From Fragilariopsis cylindrus CCMP1102 (lineage: Eukaryota; Bacillariophyta; Bacillariophyceae; Bacillariales; Bacillariaceae): a stretch of 64,000 nt of DNA. The stretch lies in contig FMBT01000446.1 of NCBI GenBank assembly GCA_900095095.1, forward strand, positions 1 to 64,000. The letters run 5' to 3'. Under the pieces are notes generated by a model. It saw only the letters and a program-made list of their open reading frames with translations. It had not been told where the DNA came from and did no database searches. A program made the position numbers and the translations under genes. Below, in pieces: positions 46,001 through 56,794 of the stretch; the first letter of the stretch is position 1; each line of letters opens with the position of its first letter.

Positions 46001-49000
46001 GCGACTCAACGAATTCACCAGCGAAGGTGCTATTGGTGAAACCAAGCGTCCAATGAACATCATCAGAATCAATAACAGATCCTTGCTTGTCGCATAGCCG
46101 AGCCAAGAGCTCACCCTCTCGTCGGAACGAAAAATACCTCCTTTTTGGCATCATAAAAGCCCGAAAATTGAAGCTCGACTGGGGAAGAAGATCATTGACA
46201 GGTACAATGTAATTACGAAGTGCCTTTGACGGGAAACAAGAATCTAAAAGCTTTTCAACTCGCTCTGGCATGGTTCCAGATATACTAAATTTCTGTGACT
46301 CATTGCATGCTTCTATTGCATGATGGTGACTAAGAACCCAGTCTTTTTCTTCCCTCGCATCGCTCAGAGGGAAAACATGAGACGCCATCATATTTTTATC
46401 AGCTTCCGATACATGTTGGTCAACACTACCTGGAACTCTTTTCAGTCTATTACTAGATTCATAGACGTTAAGATATTGCCACAGTATTTTCTCTCTATCG
46501 TCACGTGAATCGTAGTCACTAGTGAAACTCGCGAATAAGTCCTTACAAACTGGGTCGTCGTTAGAATCAATACTTCTTTCGTCGGTAGTAGATGACTTCT
46601 CTGAATTCGCCTGTGATCGTTCGCGAATAAGTCTCATCTCTTCTAAACTATCGGGATCGGTTTCACTGAGAGGTATTTGCCACAATTCCAATACTTTTGT
46701 ACGTATTTCAGTGCGCACCATTGCTTGCAGAAGTAAAGCCCGATGCAAACAAAACAAATCGACAAGAAATTGCGGATTGTTTCCGGCCACTTGTGCTGAA
46801 ATTTCATCTTCGATAAATCCCATCGAAAGCAGAACTTGATTCGCAGCGGTTGCAATATCAATCTGTTCTCCACCCATACTTTTGAATAGGAGCAATTTCG
46901 GTAGTGTTTGGTTTACGATTCTAATCTTGAGGGGCTCGTAAACAGCAAGAGCTCCTATTCCCTGTAGTGCATCAATTGTTAACTCTGTCGAAAGATCGGT
47001 CTCGATATTGTCATCACACTCGTTTAACCGCTTGAGAATACCGTCCAATGCTTCGAACACATCAATTGCCCAATTTGCTATTCCCGATGATGCAGTATCT
47101 GATAAAAGCAGAGGTGATAAATTTGCCAACAAGCGGCACGATTCCTCAAGAAGATCTATTCGATCAAGTGCTATCATTTTATTTTCTGCAAGAAACGACG
47201 GAGTGCTCGATAGCGCGGAGACGCAAAGGATCCCCGTAAGTCCTCCACTCATTGCAACGTCAAGACAGCCCTTCACAAGCAGCTCCCTTGGCTTAAGTTG
47301 AGGATCCATTCGACGAATGTTCTGTGATTTCTTCGACTCTCTTTGAGGCTCCAATATATTTGCTAAGGCGCGAAGAGCTCTGTAGGTGTCTTTCACTCCT
47401 GTAATCAAAGTTTCATCTATGCCCAAGGAATCCATCGTTTGTCTTGCATCTAGTCTGTCATAACCTTCTAATAGTTTTATGACCGATGTATTGTCCTTGA
47501 TAGTCTGTCCAAGTGTTCCCGCAGCACCCACGCTACAAAGTTGCAATCGGGTCTGACGGTAAGAATCTGTATCTTCGCTCAGAACTCTGAGAGCCTCTAC
47601 AGAAATAGATCGGAGTTTCCCAGTATGTTCCAGGGCAATCTGCACAAACGACCCATGAGCCCATCCTTGTAGAATATCGCTAATATAAGAGGGAACAAAA
47701 ACACCGTTTAGAATGTAATCTTATTAGGATCGACCCATCAATACTGACTTTCATATATGTACTTACTTGACGACATTCGCATGTTTTGTTGTATTGTCAG
47801 AGTACTTGTAATTCCCGCATTCAGCACTAGCACCAGTCATAGCACCAGCCGCTAATTGTAAAAGAGCAGTACAGGCAAAAAGAACTATATCTTCCGATTC
47901 TGGTGAAGTATGCTCGTATAGTAGGGCCACCAGATAATTCACCCCGTTGGCATGTACCACTGCTGCTCTGGTATGAGGTGCAACACACAAATAAGACAAC
48001 ATTTCGGCAACTGCAAGACGAACATCTTGACCAACAGACTCGTTTAGAAGTTTCACAATTTCACTGACAGCTCCCTCATTCACAACCTGCGAATGAATCC
48101 AACCGGCCATGTATTTGTCCTGGATTGCGATCAGATAGCGCAGTGCCGAAGCAGCCGGTCGAACCTTATAAAAAACTTCCGACCGAATCCATTCTACAAA
48201 TATAGCAAGGAGCCCCTCACGAACTGCAATAGGCCTCGCTTCATCAACCTCGCACACTTGTTCGACAATATTATATCCCGTGTCAATCCTAAATTTTGCT
48301 GTTTGTGTCAGTTTAGCTAGATGGGCTATAAGCGTAACAGCTAGCTCTGTTAGCTCCTGGATTTCTATCGACTCTGACCCTTGGTCGAATACACCCCCGC
48401 CGGTACGTGATCGTAGACGTCCGTAACGAACTGTTTTGCCAGGACGAAGTGATGGGGGTGATGTACTGGATGCATTCTTTAATTTATTCATCTCAATCAG
48501 AGGCTGAATGGAATTTATCCATAAAATATTAACGCCCACTGAAGCCGCCTTGCACATCTCCTCTATTGTTATCACCACACCGTTTGGAGATACCGAATTT
48601 GACGTGGCCAAAAAATGAAGGCATTCTACCAGCTTAAGTCCAATTGATGAGGATGTTTGCGAGGAGGCCACGTATGACGGTAAAATGTAAGCTACCGCCA
48701 AGCTTGCAACTACTTTGAGTTCACGGGTCATACCCCTTGTCTGGTGAAATAATGATAGAAACGAATGTATCCCCCCGGATGATATTATTTCGTCACTTAA
48801 CGCCTGATCGTCCCTTGCAAACTTCATAAGGGCTAAAGCTGCTTGCATTCGTTTCTCGTTCGGAGCACGTAACATGCAAATCAAACTAAACACATCCTTG
48901 TTTTCTTCTAGTAGTTCTATAGTTGGACCTTCCACGGCCTTTTCCTTTTTCATCGGTTCCTTTTCCCGCTTTAATGCGTCCTTTCCCGCTTCCATTGCCG

Positions 49001-50276
49001 CACAAATCTCATCGTTGATACCGAATAGCTCTTCCAAATTATCTTTACCGATGGTATCTTCTTCCAGGACTGCACTGAGTTTTCCCTGTAAAGTTTCTTG
49101 ATCTTGTTTACAACACTCCATAAGTTCTCGTATGTAGCTAGCATTAATATCATTGATACCACTTTTTGACGTAACAACCGACATGAGTGCCGACATGAGT
49201 GCTCTTGAATGTTCCTTTGCCAATGTAGTAAAATCATCACCATCAGCCACGACCGATATGGGATGAACATCGTTACCACTGCCGCTGTCATTGTTTTTGT
49301 TGTCTCCTTTACTATTATCGTTGTAGTTATCATCGTAATTATAATCTTCGTCATTTTTTGGTGGGGCTTTGCGCGTAGTCGTTGGTTCGTTATCTGATGT
49401 TATTGATGGTGATAAGGGTGAATGTATCGTCGAAGATTGTTGCCGTAATGTCGCTGTTTCTGTAGTTGTGGTAGCGGGAGGCGCGGATGTATGATCCGGA
49501 GGAATATTCAAACTCAACCTTGTTGGTGTATTGGGTGTATAGCTGTTACTGCTATTATTAATATTATTATTGCTATTGCTGTTGTTATTGTTGTTATTTA
49601 TTCCAAGAGATGATGACCAACCCATTCCTCCTGCAGGAGTCTGAACGGAGGATGATGGTACTGACGACGACGACGATAGAGTTAAATGATCCATTATATT
49701 GGCTGTAGCATCGGCTGGATCATCATCCTCGAGACTACGTTTGTTAAATTTTGTTCCATAAATCGACGAGCTGTATTTGATAGTCGGCATCGCAGTATCA
49801 TCGGTAGAAGAAGCTATTGTTGCTGCTGCTGTAGTCGTTGTCGTAGGAAATACACCGACCGTTGACGATGCCGTCAACGAAGGATGGATGGCCGACCTCG
49901 TCAATTGACTATCAGGAGTCGGTTTGAGATTGTTATTATTTTCGTCGTCGACATTATGGAAATTACTTGAGTGGCGCGAGCTGGGGCTCTGATCATGGTG
50001 ATGATAGCGCTGAGCAAATTCTTTTTGGGGCTTTCCGTGTTCATTAGCGTCGTTGTCCATATTTAAAAGTTGCCAGGATTTAGAGTACGGCGAAGATACA
50101 GAACTTCGAGAGGTGGAGGGTCGGAGAGAGGAAGCGGTTGTCGTTGTCTTTGTTGTCATTATTGACGAAGTGTCATCGTTGCTTTTTGGCTTTCCCTTGT
50201 GGTCGTCATCCTTCTCCGAATAGTTGTCTTTGCTGCTCTTCATTGGTGATATATTATCACCCGACGAAAAATCCAT
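43080..50276 (-). CDS. ARM-LRR-CHAT protease-STAND NTPase giant protein (NLR-like)
   Basis: Exons 47767-50276, 44360-47679 and 43080-44224 join in frame to 2,324 residues. Start is ATG 50276 (MDFSSGDN). Donors are GTAAGT and GTAAGTG; acceptors are ATTAG and TTCAG. Domains: disordered, Ser/Asn/Thr-rich N-terminus (1-400). Armadillo-like repeats (about 430-1100), continuous across the first splice (VVNDILQGWAHGSFVQIALEH). NLRC-type leucine-rich repeats (about 1530-1700; ILDLTGNNLGDEAA, LRYLDLSNNGLES, LCHLNLSENKF). CHAT caspase-like domain (about 1795-2010) with His1870 in HYSGHGH and Cys1913 in FVSACHSG; the second splice restores DTAALAFTRSFYLALLMGHTV. Then an NB-ARC/STAND-like NTPase from about 2070: FFLGREMDLYYIL, P-loop GDTGIGRSS with Arg2099 where Lys is usual, and Walker B CLIVFD. 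It probably senses a ligand through ARM/LRR and cleaves a substrate. Target and trigger unknown. Confidence 0.88.
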
Positions 50277-51448
50277 CTTGAGAGCACTTTCAACTTTCAA
50301 CTTGCGTCACGTGTACGTACTACTTGTATGATCAAATTATTGATTCAATTCGTGAATTTTCGAAGCACAGGAAGTTATATTATCAGATCTTATTCTGTTA
50401 TGTATGATATGGATACTTGTACAATGCACACGACTCGCTAACTCTAGCACAAGCTAGCCTTAAGATCTTTCCACAAAAATTGAATATAACAAAAAAATCA
50501 TTTATGAAGAGACGATACAGTAAATAGCTGCCGTTGTTATTCTATTCATAGACTAACGAAGAATAACGAACAACGATGCACACGCCGAATGTTACAGGTA
50601 TTCCAGAGAAAAAGCGCTATGTGGTAGAGATGATGCCAATCACTCTTTGATCTTTATGTTTTGATCATTCTCATCATGCTAATGGCATTTGGCATAAGTT
50701 CATATCACGATTAATAGATCGCTCGCGACTGCTACACACTATCAAACTAGTATATGATAGTACCACGAAGTTTACTAAAAGGTATGTAAACTACATTCTA
50801 AAAAATAATTAGTACTGAGACGCGTACTGACGAGCTGTACTTATTGTACAAATGACTTAAGGTAAAAATAAATAAAAATATACAGTAGGACTGTCTACTG
50901 TAATAATACCTAATAACGTATATTAAAATTAAATAATGCAATGATAATAATATAACAAAACAATTGTTTGGAGCTCTCTCTATTACTAGAAGATGTTGAT
51001 GTTGTCCTTGTTACAAGACATATCGTATATGTTGAACTTCAACCTGTTATCAGACTAATTGATATAATATCTTAGAATTAACTCGGTATGATATGCTAGC
51101 ATCGAAGACAATATATATGTGTATCTAGCTAGATTCTAACAGTAGTAGGCAGTAAAGCCGGTTGACAAATAAGAATTTTTCTTTAGTATTTGATTAAGTA
51201 CATGTACAGTGACGTTACTTTTCCATACATACGCGATTATACATTATATGCCATAAGATAATAAAACATACTTCACACAAAAAAGTATTCGATAATAATG
51301 ACAAATCATGGTGTATTTTTTTTTCGTATTCAGTTCTTTTCACATGATATCTTGAAGCAGAATAGGATATAAGACGATCGAAGAAGAGAGGGCGAGATAG
51401 GGTCGCTTTCTCTCTCTCTCTTTCTCCTTCTCCTTTCCTGATTTCTTC
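50277..51448. other. Intergenic, 1.17 kb
   Basis: Upstream of the CHAT gene and downstream of the winged-helix-like gene. AT-rich, with a CT-rich tract at about 51408-51433. No gene or RNA recognised. Confidence 0.6.
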
Positions 51449-52038
51449 CTATTTAAGTGTTGGACGACCACCAACCGGAAACATATCGTCCGCTAGCCAA
51501 ATTGTCTCTCTATCAAAGTCGATGATATCCAATTTCTTAAGAGGTGTTAACATATTTGCCCATGTCGAATTCATCTTGCAACCAATTGCAGCAGCAATCT
51601 CCTTTTTATTGCGAGTTCTTCCATCAGAAAGTTCACCAAATAAATCGCGGGCCTTGGTTTTGAGTTTGAATTTATCCTTGACCTTCTCATGAAATCTTCG
51701 TTTCTGACAGAACTCATATCAGTAATTTTCGCCTGGCTCATCCCTTTGTCGGTGACATCAATCGATCCAGACGACAAGGTGACCAAATTTAACTTTTTCA
51801 GTTTGGTCAATGCATTGGCAAATGTTGATGTACCCATGACTCCCTCAAATTTAGCAAAAGCGACAACCTTTTTTCGAGGAACGCTATTACTGTCAGACTG
51901 TACACTTGCGAGAGTAGCAGCTACATTAAGTACTATTTGGACAGCACCCCCAGGGCTACTACTGGAGGATGTTCCTCTATTAGACTTGCTGTGCTTCGCG
52001 GTGGAAGAACTTCCTTTTACGACTTTTGGCTTAGGCAT
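51449..52038 (-). CDS. Small protein with two winged-helix-like repeats
   Basis: ATG 52038 (MPKPKVVK). A basic, Ser-rich N-terminus precedes two related segments: TFANALTKLKKLNLVTLSSG (about 75-95) and TWANMLTPLKKLDIIDFDRE (about 160-180). Each is preceded by a helix-rich block. This looks like an internal duplication of a winged-helix-like unit. To read into the second copy one base must be added near 51690. This gives 196 residues ending GGRPTLK at stop 51449; otherwise the frame ends early in a non-conserved tail. No named family is recognised; DNA or RNA binding is a guess. Confidence 0.65.
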
Positions 52039-53031
52039 GGTAGTTTGTCTTGGGTATTATTGACCTATTATTATATACTTGTTGTAGATTTTGTTTTTGT
52101 GAGAAAGAGAAAAGTTTCCTTTATTATGAATGCTATAATATCAATCATCGAACACTACTTTGTCGTCACCTTCTTCCTCTTTCAAAACGTAATCTTCTTG
52201 CGAGAAAAAATCAAGCAGAAATAGCTCCCGATTTATCACCGCTGTATACTCCACGAGTGCAATGATATCGAAACAGAAGCAGCGTCCCGTTCCCACGTAA
52301 TATTTTCGATTTTTTTCTTCGTGGAAATTAATTGTCAACGAAGACTTAGAACGTAAATAACGCCTACAGTTCCCGTGATCTTCTCCGTTTCGCTCTCACG
52401 CTAAAACACGAGAGTACACGTTGAACGTGTGTACAATTTTAAAGCCGATGTGTCAGTTGCAGCCTAGTTTTATCAATACGGTACCCAGCGTGATGAATGA
52501 ATGAATCGGAATCAATCCCACCAAAACATGTGACCGCACAAATCTGCTGGGCGGCATTCTTATTCATATCATCTCCTTCCACATTATTATACCTTATTTG
52601 ACTTTTAATTTAAGTTCATCGTCGATCGATTGCTGATGTGTGCTGTCGGCGTTTGAAGGTTTTGGTTGTGATTTTGTTTTTTCGTCGAAAAGATTTGATT
52701 TCTTGGGGTAGACGATTTTTCGATTTTTTTTCATTCTATTTTTATTTCATTCTATTTTTATTTCTGGTTGATGACGCTGCATGTTTAAAGATGAATGACG
52801 ATGTATGAATCATTCATCAATCGTTCTTCTTCCTTCAATAAAATGAGAATAAATACTATTGACGAAGACTACGAACACAGCCAAAGACGACATAAAGACA
52901 ACGCCAACGAAAAACTTGAAAGCCACAACGTAAACAACGAAACACCGACCGCATCAAACTGTAGACCGTAGCCTAGTTTTGTTTAAGTAATTAATTTAAT
53001 TGAAGGAAAAACCGATACTTAAAGAACAAGT
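52039..53031. other. Intergenic, 993 bp, divergent promoter region
   Basis: Between divergent starts. Contains a direct repeat TTCATTCTATTTTTATTT at about 52730-52762 and a short GAATGAAT run. No gene is supported. Confidence 0.6.
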
Positions 53032-53595
53032 ATGAATCAAACAAATTTAATAAGGTCCATATGTTTGTCCGTACTATTGTCGACATTGTCGATGAGCTGT
53101 CAAGCTTGGGTATCCACACAGCAACTAGTAGTACATCCTCTACATATAAATCCTTCTTCGTTATCGAGCCGGCATCCGATTCGTAGTAGTACTGGGAAAG
53201 AATCTATAATAATGTTCTCAGATGCTTCCAGTAGTGGTAGTGCTGGCGTTCAATCGATCGATTTGGCAGGAGGGAAAATGAATGATAATCATGACGAGGA
53301 GGGACAATTGATGGCAAATTCGGTCATCGCCTGGTTAGATTCCGAATGGATACCACAAGAGGTACACGTCCAAATGGCAAATTCTGCAAAAAAATCATAC
53401 ATTGATTGTCGAGAGTCAAATACTTCCGACGTTATGGATATCATGATGCAGATTTCAAATGACTTGGATGAAAATTGGGCAAAGTATAATGATGATGCAT
53501 TTATTAATGCATGGGATATTGGCAACTACTGCTCGGATTATTTGATCAAGAAATCAGGCTATGAAGGTTGTGAATGTTCGCCTGAAATTTTCTAA
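53032..53595 (+). CDS. Putative plastid-targeted protein, function unknown
   Basis: Single exon, 187 residues. Signal peptide (SICLSVLLSTLSMSCQA) followed by WVS, close to the diatom plastid site, then a Ser/His-rich transit-like stretch. The mature part is acidic and conserved-looking: VIAWLDSEWIPQEVHVQMANSAKKSYIDCRES, then DVMDIMMQISNDLDENW and DAFINAWDIGNYCSDYLI. It ends in a Cys-containing tail. No family named with confidence. Secretion is the alternative location. Confidence 0.75.
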   Translation: MNQTNLIRSICLSVLLSTLSMSCQAWVSTQQLVVHPLHINPSSLSSRHPIRSSTGKESIIMFSDASSSGSAGVQSIDLAGGKMNDNHDEEGQLMANSVIAWLDSEWIPQEVHVQMANSAKKSYIDCRESNTSDVMDIMMQISNDLDENWAKYNDDAFINAWDIGNYCSDYLIKKSGYEGCECSPEIF

Positions 53596-54245
53596 TTTAT
53601 ATATATATATATATATATAGCTTAATACGGTATATAGTCTGAAAAACGATGAGCTCAGACATGAAAAATATTTTTCAGTCCAATTTCATGACTGTGCTAC
53701 AGCATAGTGCACGTTGAAGAAAGGAATGAACATAATATAGCTTGCATCATCAAGCATACCACAATGCTGTGTCTAGAATCGAACTTTCTTTCCGAATGCT
53801 TGGTTGTATTTTATTCCGTCGTCTTTTTAAAGATCACGTCTTCCAAAATATGGTGTAGTAAAATTCCATTTATTGTCTAATGATGTTGATACAGCTTGGA
53901 CGAAATATATAAATAAAATAGGACCGATATTGTCACGTTGTTTTACTCTACCGTTCCATATTTTCACTTCTTCTTCTCCTACTCGCATAACAAAAGTTAT
54001 ATTTATATAATAAGATTTATAGTATACTGTAAAGTTATAAATTTGTGTTCGTGGTACAAGTACCAAGGATAAACCATACTTGGTAACTTTAAACGAAAAC
54101 AACAATTAGTGCTTACAATTGACTTAGATGGGATCTCTTTCCCCCCGTATAACCTCCAGCATAGTAAGGTCAGAACCATCTATGTGCACAATCGTTTGAA
54201 CACAGCTATTGTTTCCTGTGAGAACAATTGTTCCACAATCCAACT
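53596..54245. other. Intergenic, 650 bp
   Basis: Begins with an AT microsatellite (about 53600-53620) just after the stop codon. Otherwise AT-rich without a recognised gene. Confidence 0.6.
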
Positions 54246-54776
54246 TTATCTTCTTCTCTCATTATCATTATCAGTGCCATTCTTGTTTTCGCTCTGACCA
54301 CAGTCTTCACATGAACTTTGTTCCGTTCGACTGATTAGGATGGTATCATCGCCCACTTGATGAAAGAGGTATTCAAATGGTAATCCCTGTACATCAAGCT
54401 TAATCACACCGTTTCCAATGTGTTCACCAGTCAATGTAATAGGAGTAGCATCAGGATCCGTACGTAGCAACACTTTACATTCATTTTCACCATGTATTTC
54501 CCAATTTACGTAACGTATGCGATCATCGCCCTGCTGAAATTCTGTTCCATTAAATATCTGATAATGATTTTCTCACGTTCCTCCCACGAGCCGCGATATG
54601 ACGGAAAACGCTATGCTGACCATTTCCTTCTGCTGTGTATCAACACTGCTGAATCCTCCACGAAGATAGCTACTACTACTCCCAAAATATGATAGCTTAA
54701 AATGATGAGTGAGAGACAAAGCCGGTGCAGCGAGAAGAACTACAACGAGTGTAAGGATAGCTACCGATGACCGCAT
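54246..54776 (-). pseudogene. Small secreted protein gene with an in-frame TGA
   Basis: ATG 54776 opens a clean signal peptide (MRSSVAILTLVVVLLAAPALS). The frame meets TGA at 54573-54575, then continues open in the same frame with ordered, protein-like sequence (RIRYVNWEIHGENECKVLLRT, TGEHIGNGVIKLDVQG, YLFHQVGDDTILISRTEQSSCEDCGQ) to 54246. The two halves look like one 176-codon gene with a nonsense codon. No splice pair keeps the frame. Alternatives are a null allele, a base error, or UGA recoding; I see no SECIS element and do not favour recoding. No family recognised. Confidence 0.5.
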
Positions 54777-55165
54777 GCTTGATTTGTGTGTGAGTTTAGT
54801 TGTGATTGTGACACGAATACTACCCGCTATCCTCTATCAATAGAAGATAAATGGTTGTAATAAAAGGCAAGATGAAATACTGGAGGCATCTTGCAATGAC
54901 GAAAAAAGATACACTTTTGATTTCGCTTTTTCGCGATAAAAATACAAAATACGTTTTCCCTCATTTTTTGATCCGTGCAGACGGACGGACGGACACACAT
55001 CAAACAAAAGAAAGAAAGCAAACAAAAAACAACGCCACAGTTATAGTTTCTTTCCTCATCATATATCCATCATCCTTTATTAGCATAGAATTGCTGCTAC
55101 CGACTTCTGTTATGAAGAAGCAGTAAAAGCAAATCTTACGTTAGGTCGAAAGCAGAACTACTCCA
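54777..55165. other. Intergenic, 389 bp, divergent promoter region
   Basis: Between the divergent small secreted protein and the YaeQ-like gene. Short frames on both strands are not protein-like. Confidence 0.55.
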
Positions 55166-56101
55166 ATGAGAAGTTCATTTATCCAACAAACGCGGTTACT
55201 GGTTATTTTCTCTCTTGCTCTTTTGGATGCCACTACCGTAATTATTGTTGATTCTTTCTCACATTATCACAAGAAAAAAGTGTTTACAAGACGAACGGCA
55301 TTATTTAGTAATAGTCAACAACAGAGGACAAATGCTCGTCGTTGGAACGGAAACTATAAAGAGGCAAGCACTAAACTATCGGATCTTTCGAAATTTAAGA
55401 AACTCACGTTGAACGTAACGGCAAATGGAATAACTAAGACACTACAAAAAAAACGAGAGGAAAGTCTTCAGCATGTCTTAACAAAGGCGATGATATGGAA
55501 ACTTTTTATGAATGATTATCCTAACTTAGAAATTGAATACGATATTGGTGATGAGAATTATCTCCCAGATGTAGTTTCTACAACGGGTGAAGAAATCTCT
55601 TTTTGGGGTGAATCAGGACGCATGAAAGTTCATAAGGCTTTGGATCTGATACGACGTTATCCAAAAGCTCATATCGTGCATTGTCGGTGGGGTATGGATA
55701 TCGAAAAATTTATGGACCCCTTCATTGAATATTTAGAAGTTGAATTGGAGGCAGGTAGATTACAAGATATTATGTTGGATTGGAAAGGGAAATTTTCATT
55801 CGCCTCAATACCTACCTTGGCAGTTTGGGATTTTATTGACGAGGATACTGGGACCATATTAATAGAGCGAAGTGATCTAGAATGGAAGGAATTGGATCTA
55901 TCACAACTGCAACTTCTCAATAGTACTAATTCTTTGGGTACTTCTCGAGAAGTTGACACTACTATGAATATTGACGAAATAGAGCCTGAGAAAATAAACA
56001 GTTCCGAAATAAGTACAGGAATGACAACGCGAGAAAAGAGGCGTGCAGGAAGGCGACGTGCAGGAAGGCGGACGCGGTCCGTTCTTAAAAGCATTGACTA
56101 A
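55166..56101 (+). CDS. Plastid- or secretory-targeted protein, possibly YaeQ/PD-(D/E)XK-like
   Basis: Single exon, 311 residues. Signal peptide (LLVIFSLALLDATTVIIVDS) then FSHYHKKK, again close to the diatom plastid site. Core: LTLNVTANGITKTL, ESLQHVLTKAMIWKLF, NYLPDVVSTTGEEISFWGESGRMKVHKALDLI, AHIVHCRWG. The order beta-helix-LPD-x(n)-W-x-E-x-G-x-K resembles bacterial YaeQ, a PD-(D/E)XK-type fold. That likeness rests on motif order only. A Ser/Thr/Glu linker and an Arg-rich C-terminus (RRAGRRRAGRRTRS) follow; the Arg tract comes from a 15-bp tandem. Nuclease activity not implied. Confidence 0.7.
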   Translation: MRSSFIQQTRLLVIFSLALLDATTVIIVDSFSHYHKKKVFTRRTALFSNSQQQRTNARRWNGNYKEASTKLSDLSKFKKLTLNVTANGITKTLQKKREESLQHVLTKAMIWKLFMNDYPNLEIEYDIGDENYLPDVVSTTGEEISFWGESGRMKVHKALDLIRRYPKAHIVHCRWGMDIEKFMDPFIEYLEVELEAGRLQDIMLDWKGKFSFASIPTLAVWDFIDEDTGTILIERSDLEWKELDLSQLQLLNSTNSLGTSREVDTTMNIDEIEPEKINSSEISTGMTTREKRRAGRRRAGRRTRSVLKSID

Positions 56102-56121
56102 ACGATATGTATATACTGAAG

Positions 56122-56161
<40 letters not shown>

Positions 56162-56794
56162 ACCACACATGTTTTCCTTCCTTTAAATTTTCAGCTACAA
56201 AATATCTCTTCTCCAGCAGAAAATGATCATGTTAGATCTCTAGCTAGATTGCCAGTTTAATTTCTGATTGCACTAAAGATAATTTCGGACCGATTTACTT
56301 CCAGTTAGTATATTCCAAATTTCTTTTACTAACCCAATAGTAATTTGAAGAAAAAAATCGAAATAAACTTCAAAACATCTAATAGGACAGCCAGTCACCT
56401 AATCGATAAAGGGAAAGCGTTGTGTGCAACTTTTTGACAAAATGATATTTTAAAAATAGTTAGCTACTAAACTATCAAAAGTTCAGTAACCATACAGTAC
56501 GTACATACCACCACAATTGTGGCAACGGAAATATTTTTGTATGCGTGCAGGTGCGGAATTTCCGGTTAGTATGCTGTGTGATCTTGCCTGCCGTTAACAT
56601 GCCGTTTACTAAGTCTTATTTAAGGGTAATAAAAAGTCGGACACCAACCAAAAAAGTTTTAAAAATTTGTACAATTTCTATCGAGTAAAGTTAGCATCGG
56701 CGTAAAATCAATTCTTTCATCTTTACTCTCGTTCTGATAATCTTTTTGCTCTGTCACTACGCAACGTTGTAAGCAGAAAAAAAACTGGACCGTC
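56102..56794. other. Intergenic, 693 bp
   Basis: Starts with an AT microsatellite followed by an AC run (about 56125-56163). The rest is AT-rich promoter DNA of the PDZ gene. No gene is visible. Confidence 0.6.

Noticed and set aside
44352-47645. Treating the LRR-CHAT part as its own gene
   Set aside because: No ATG at its start, and the splice at 47679/47767 continues an Armadillo repeat in phase.
54573-54575. TGA as a selenocysteine codon
   Set aside because: No redox motif around it and no SECIS-like stem-loop noticed downstream.
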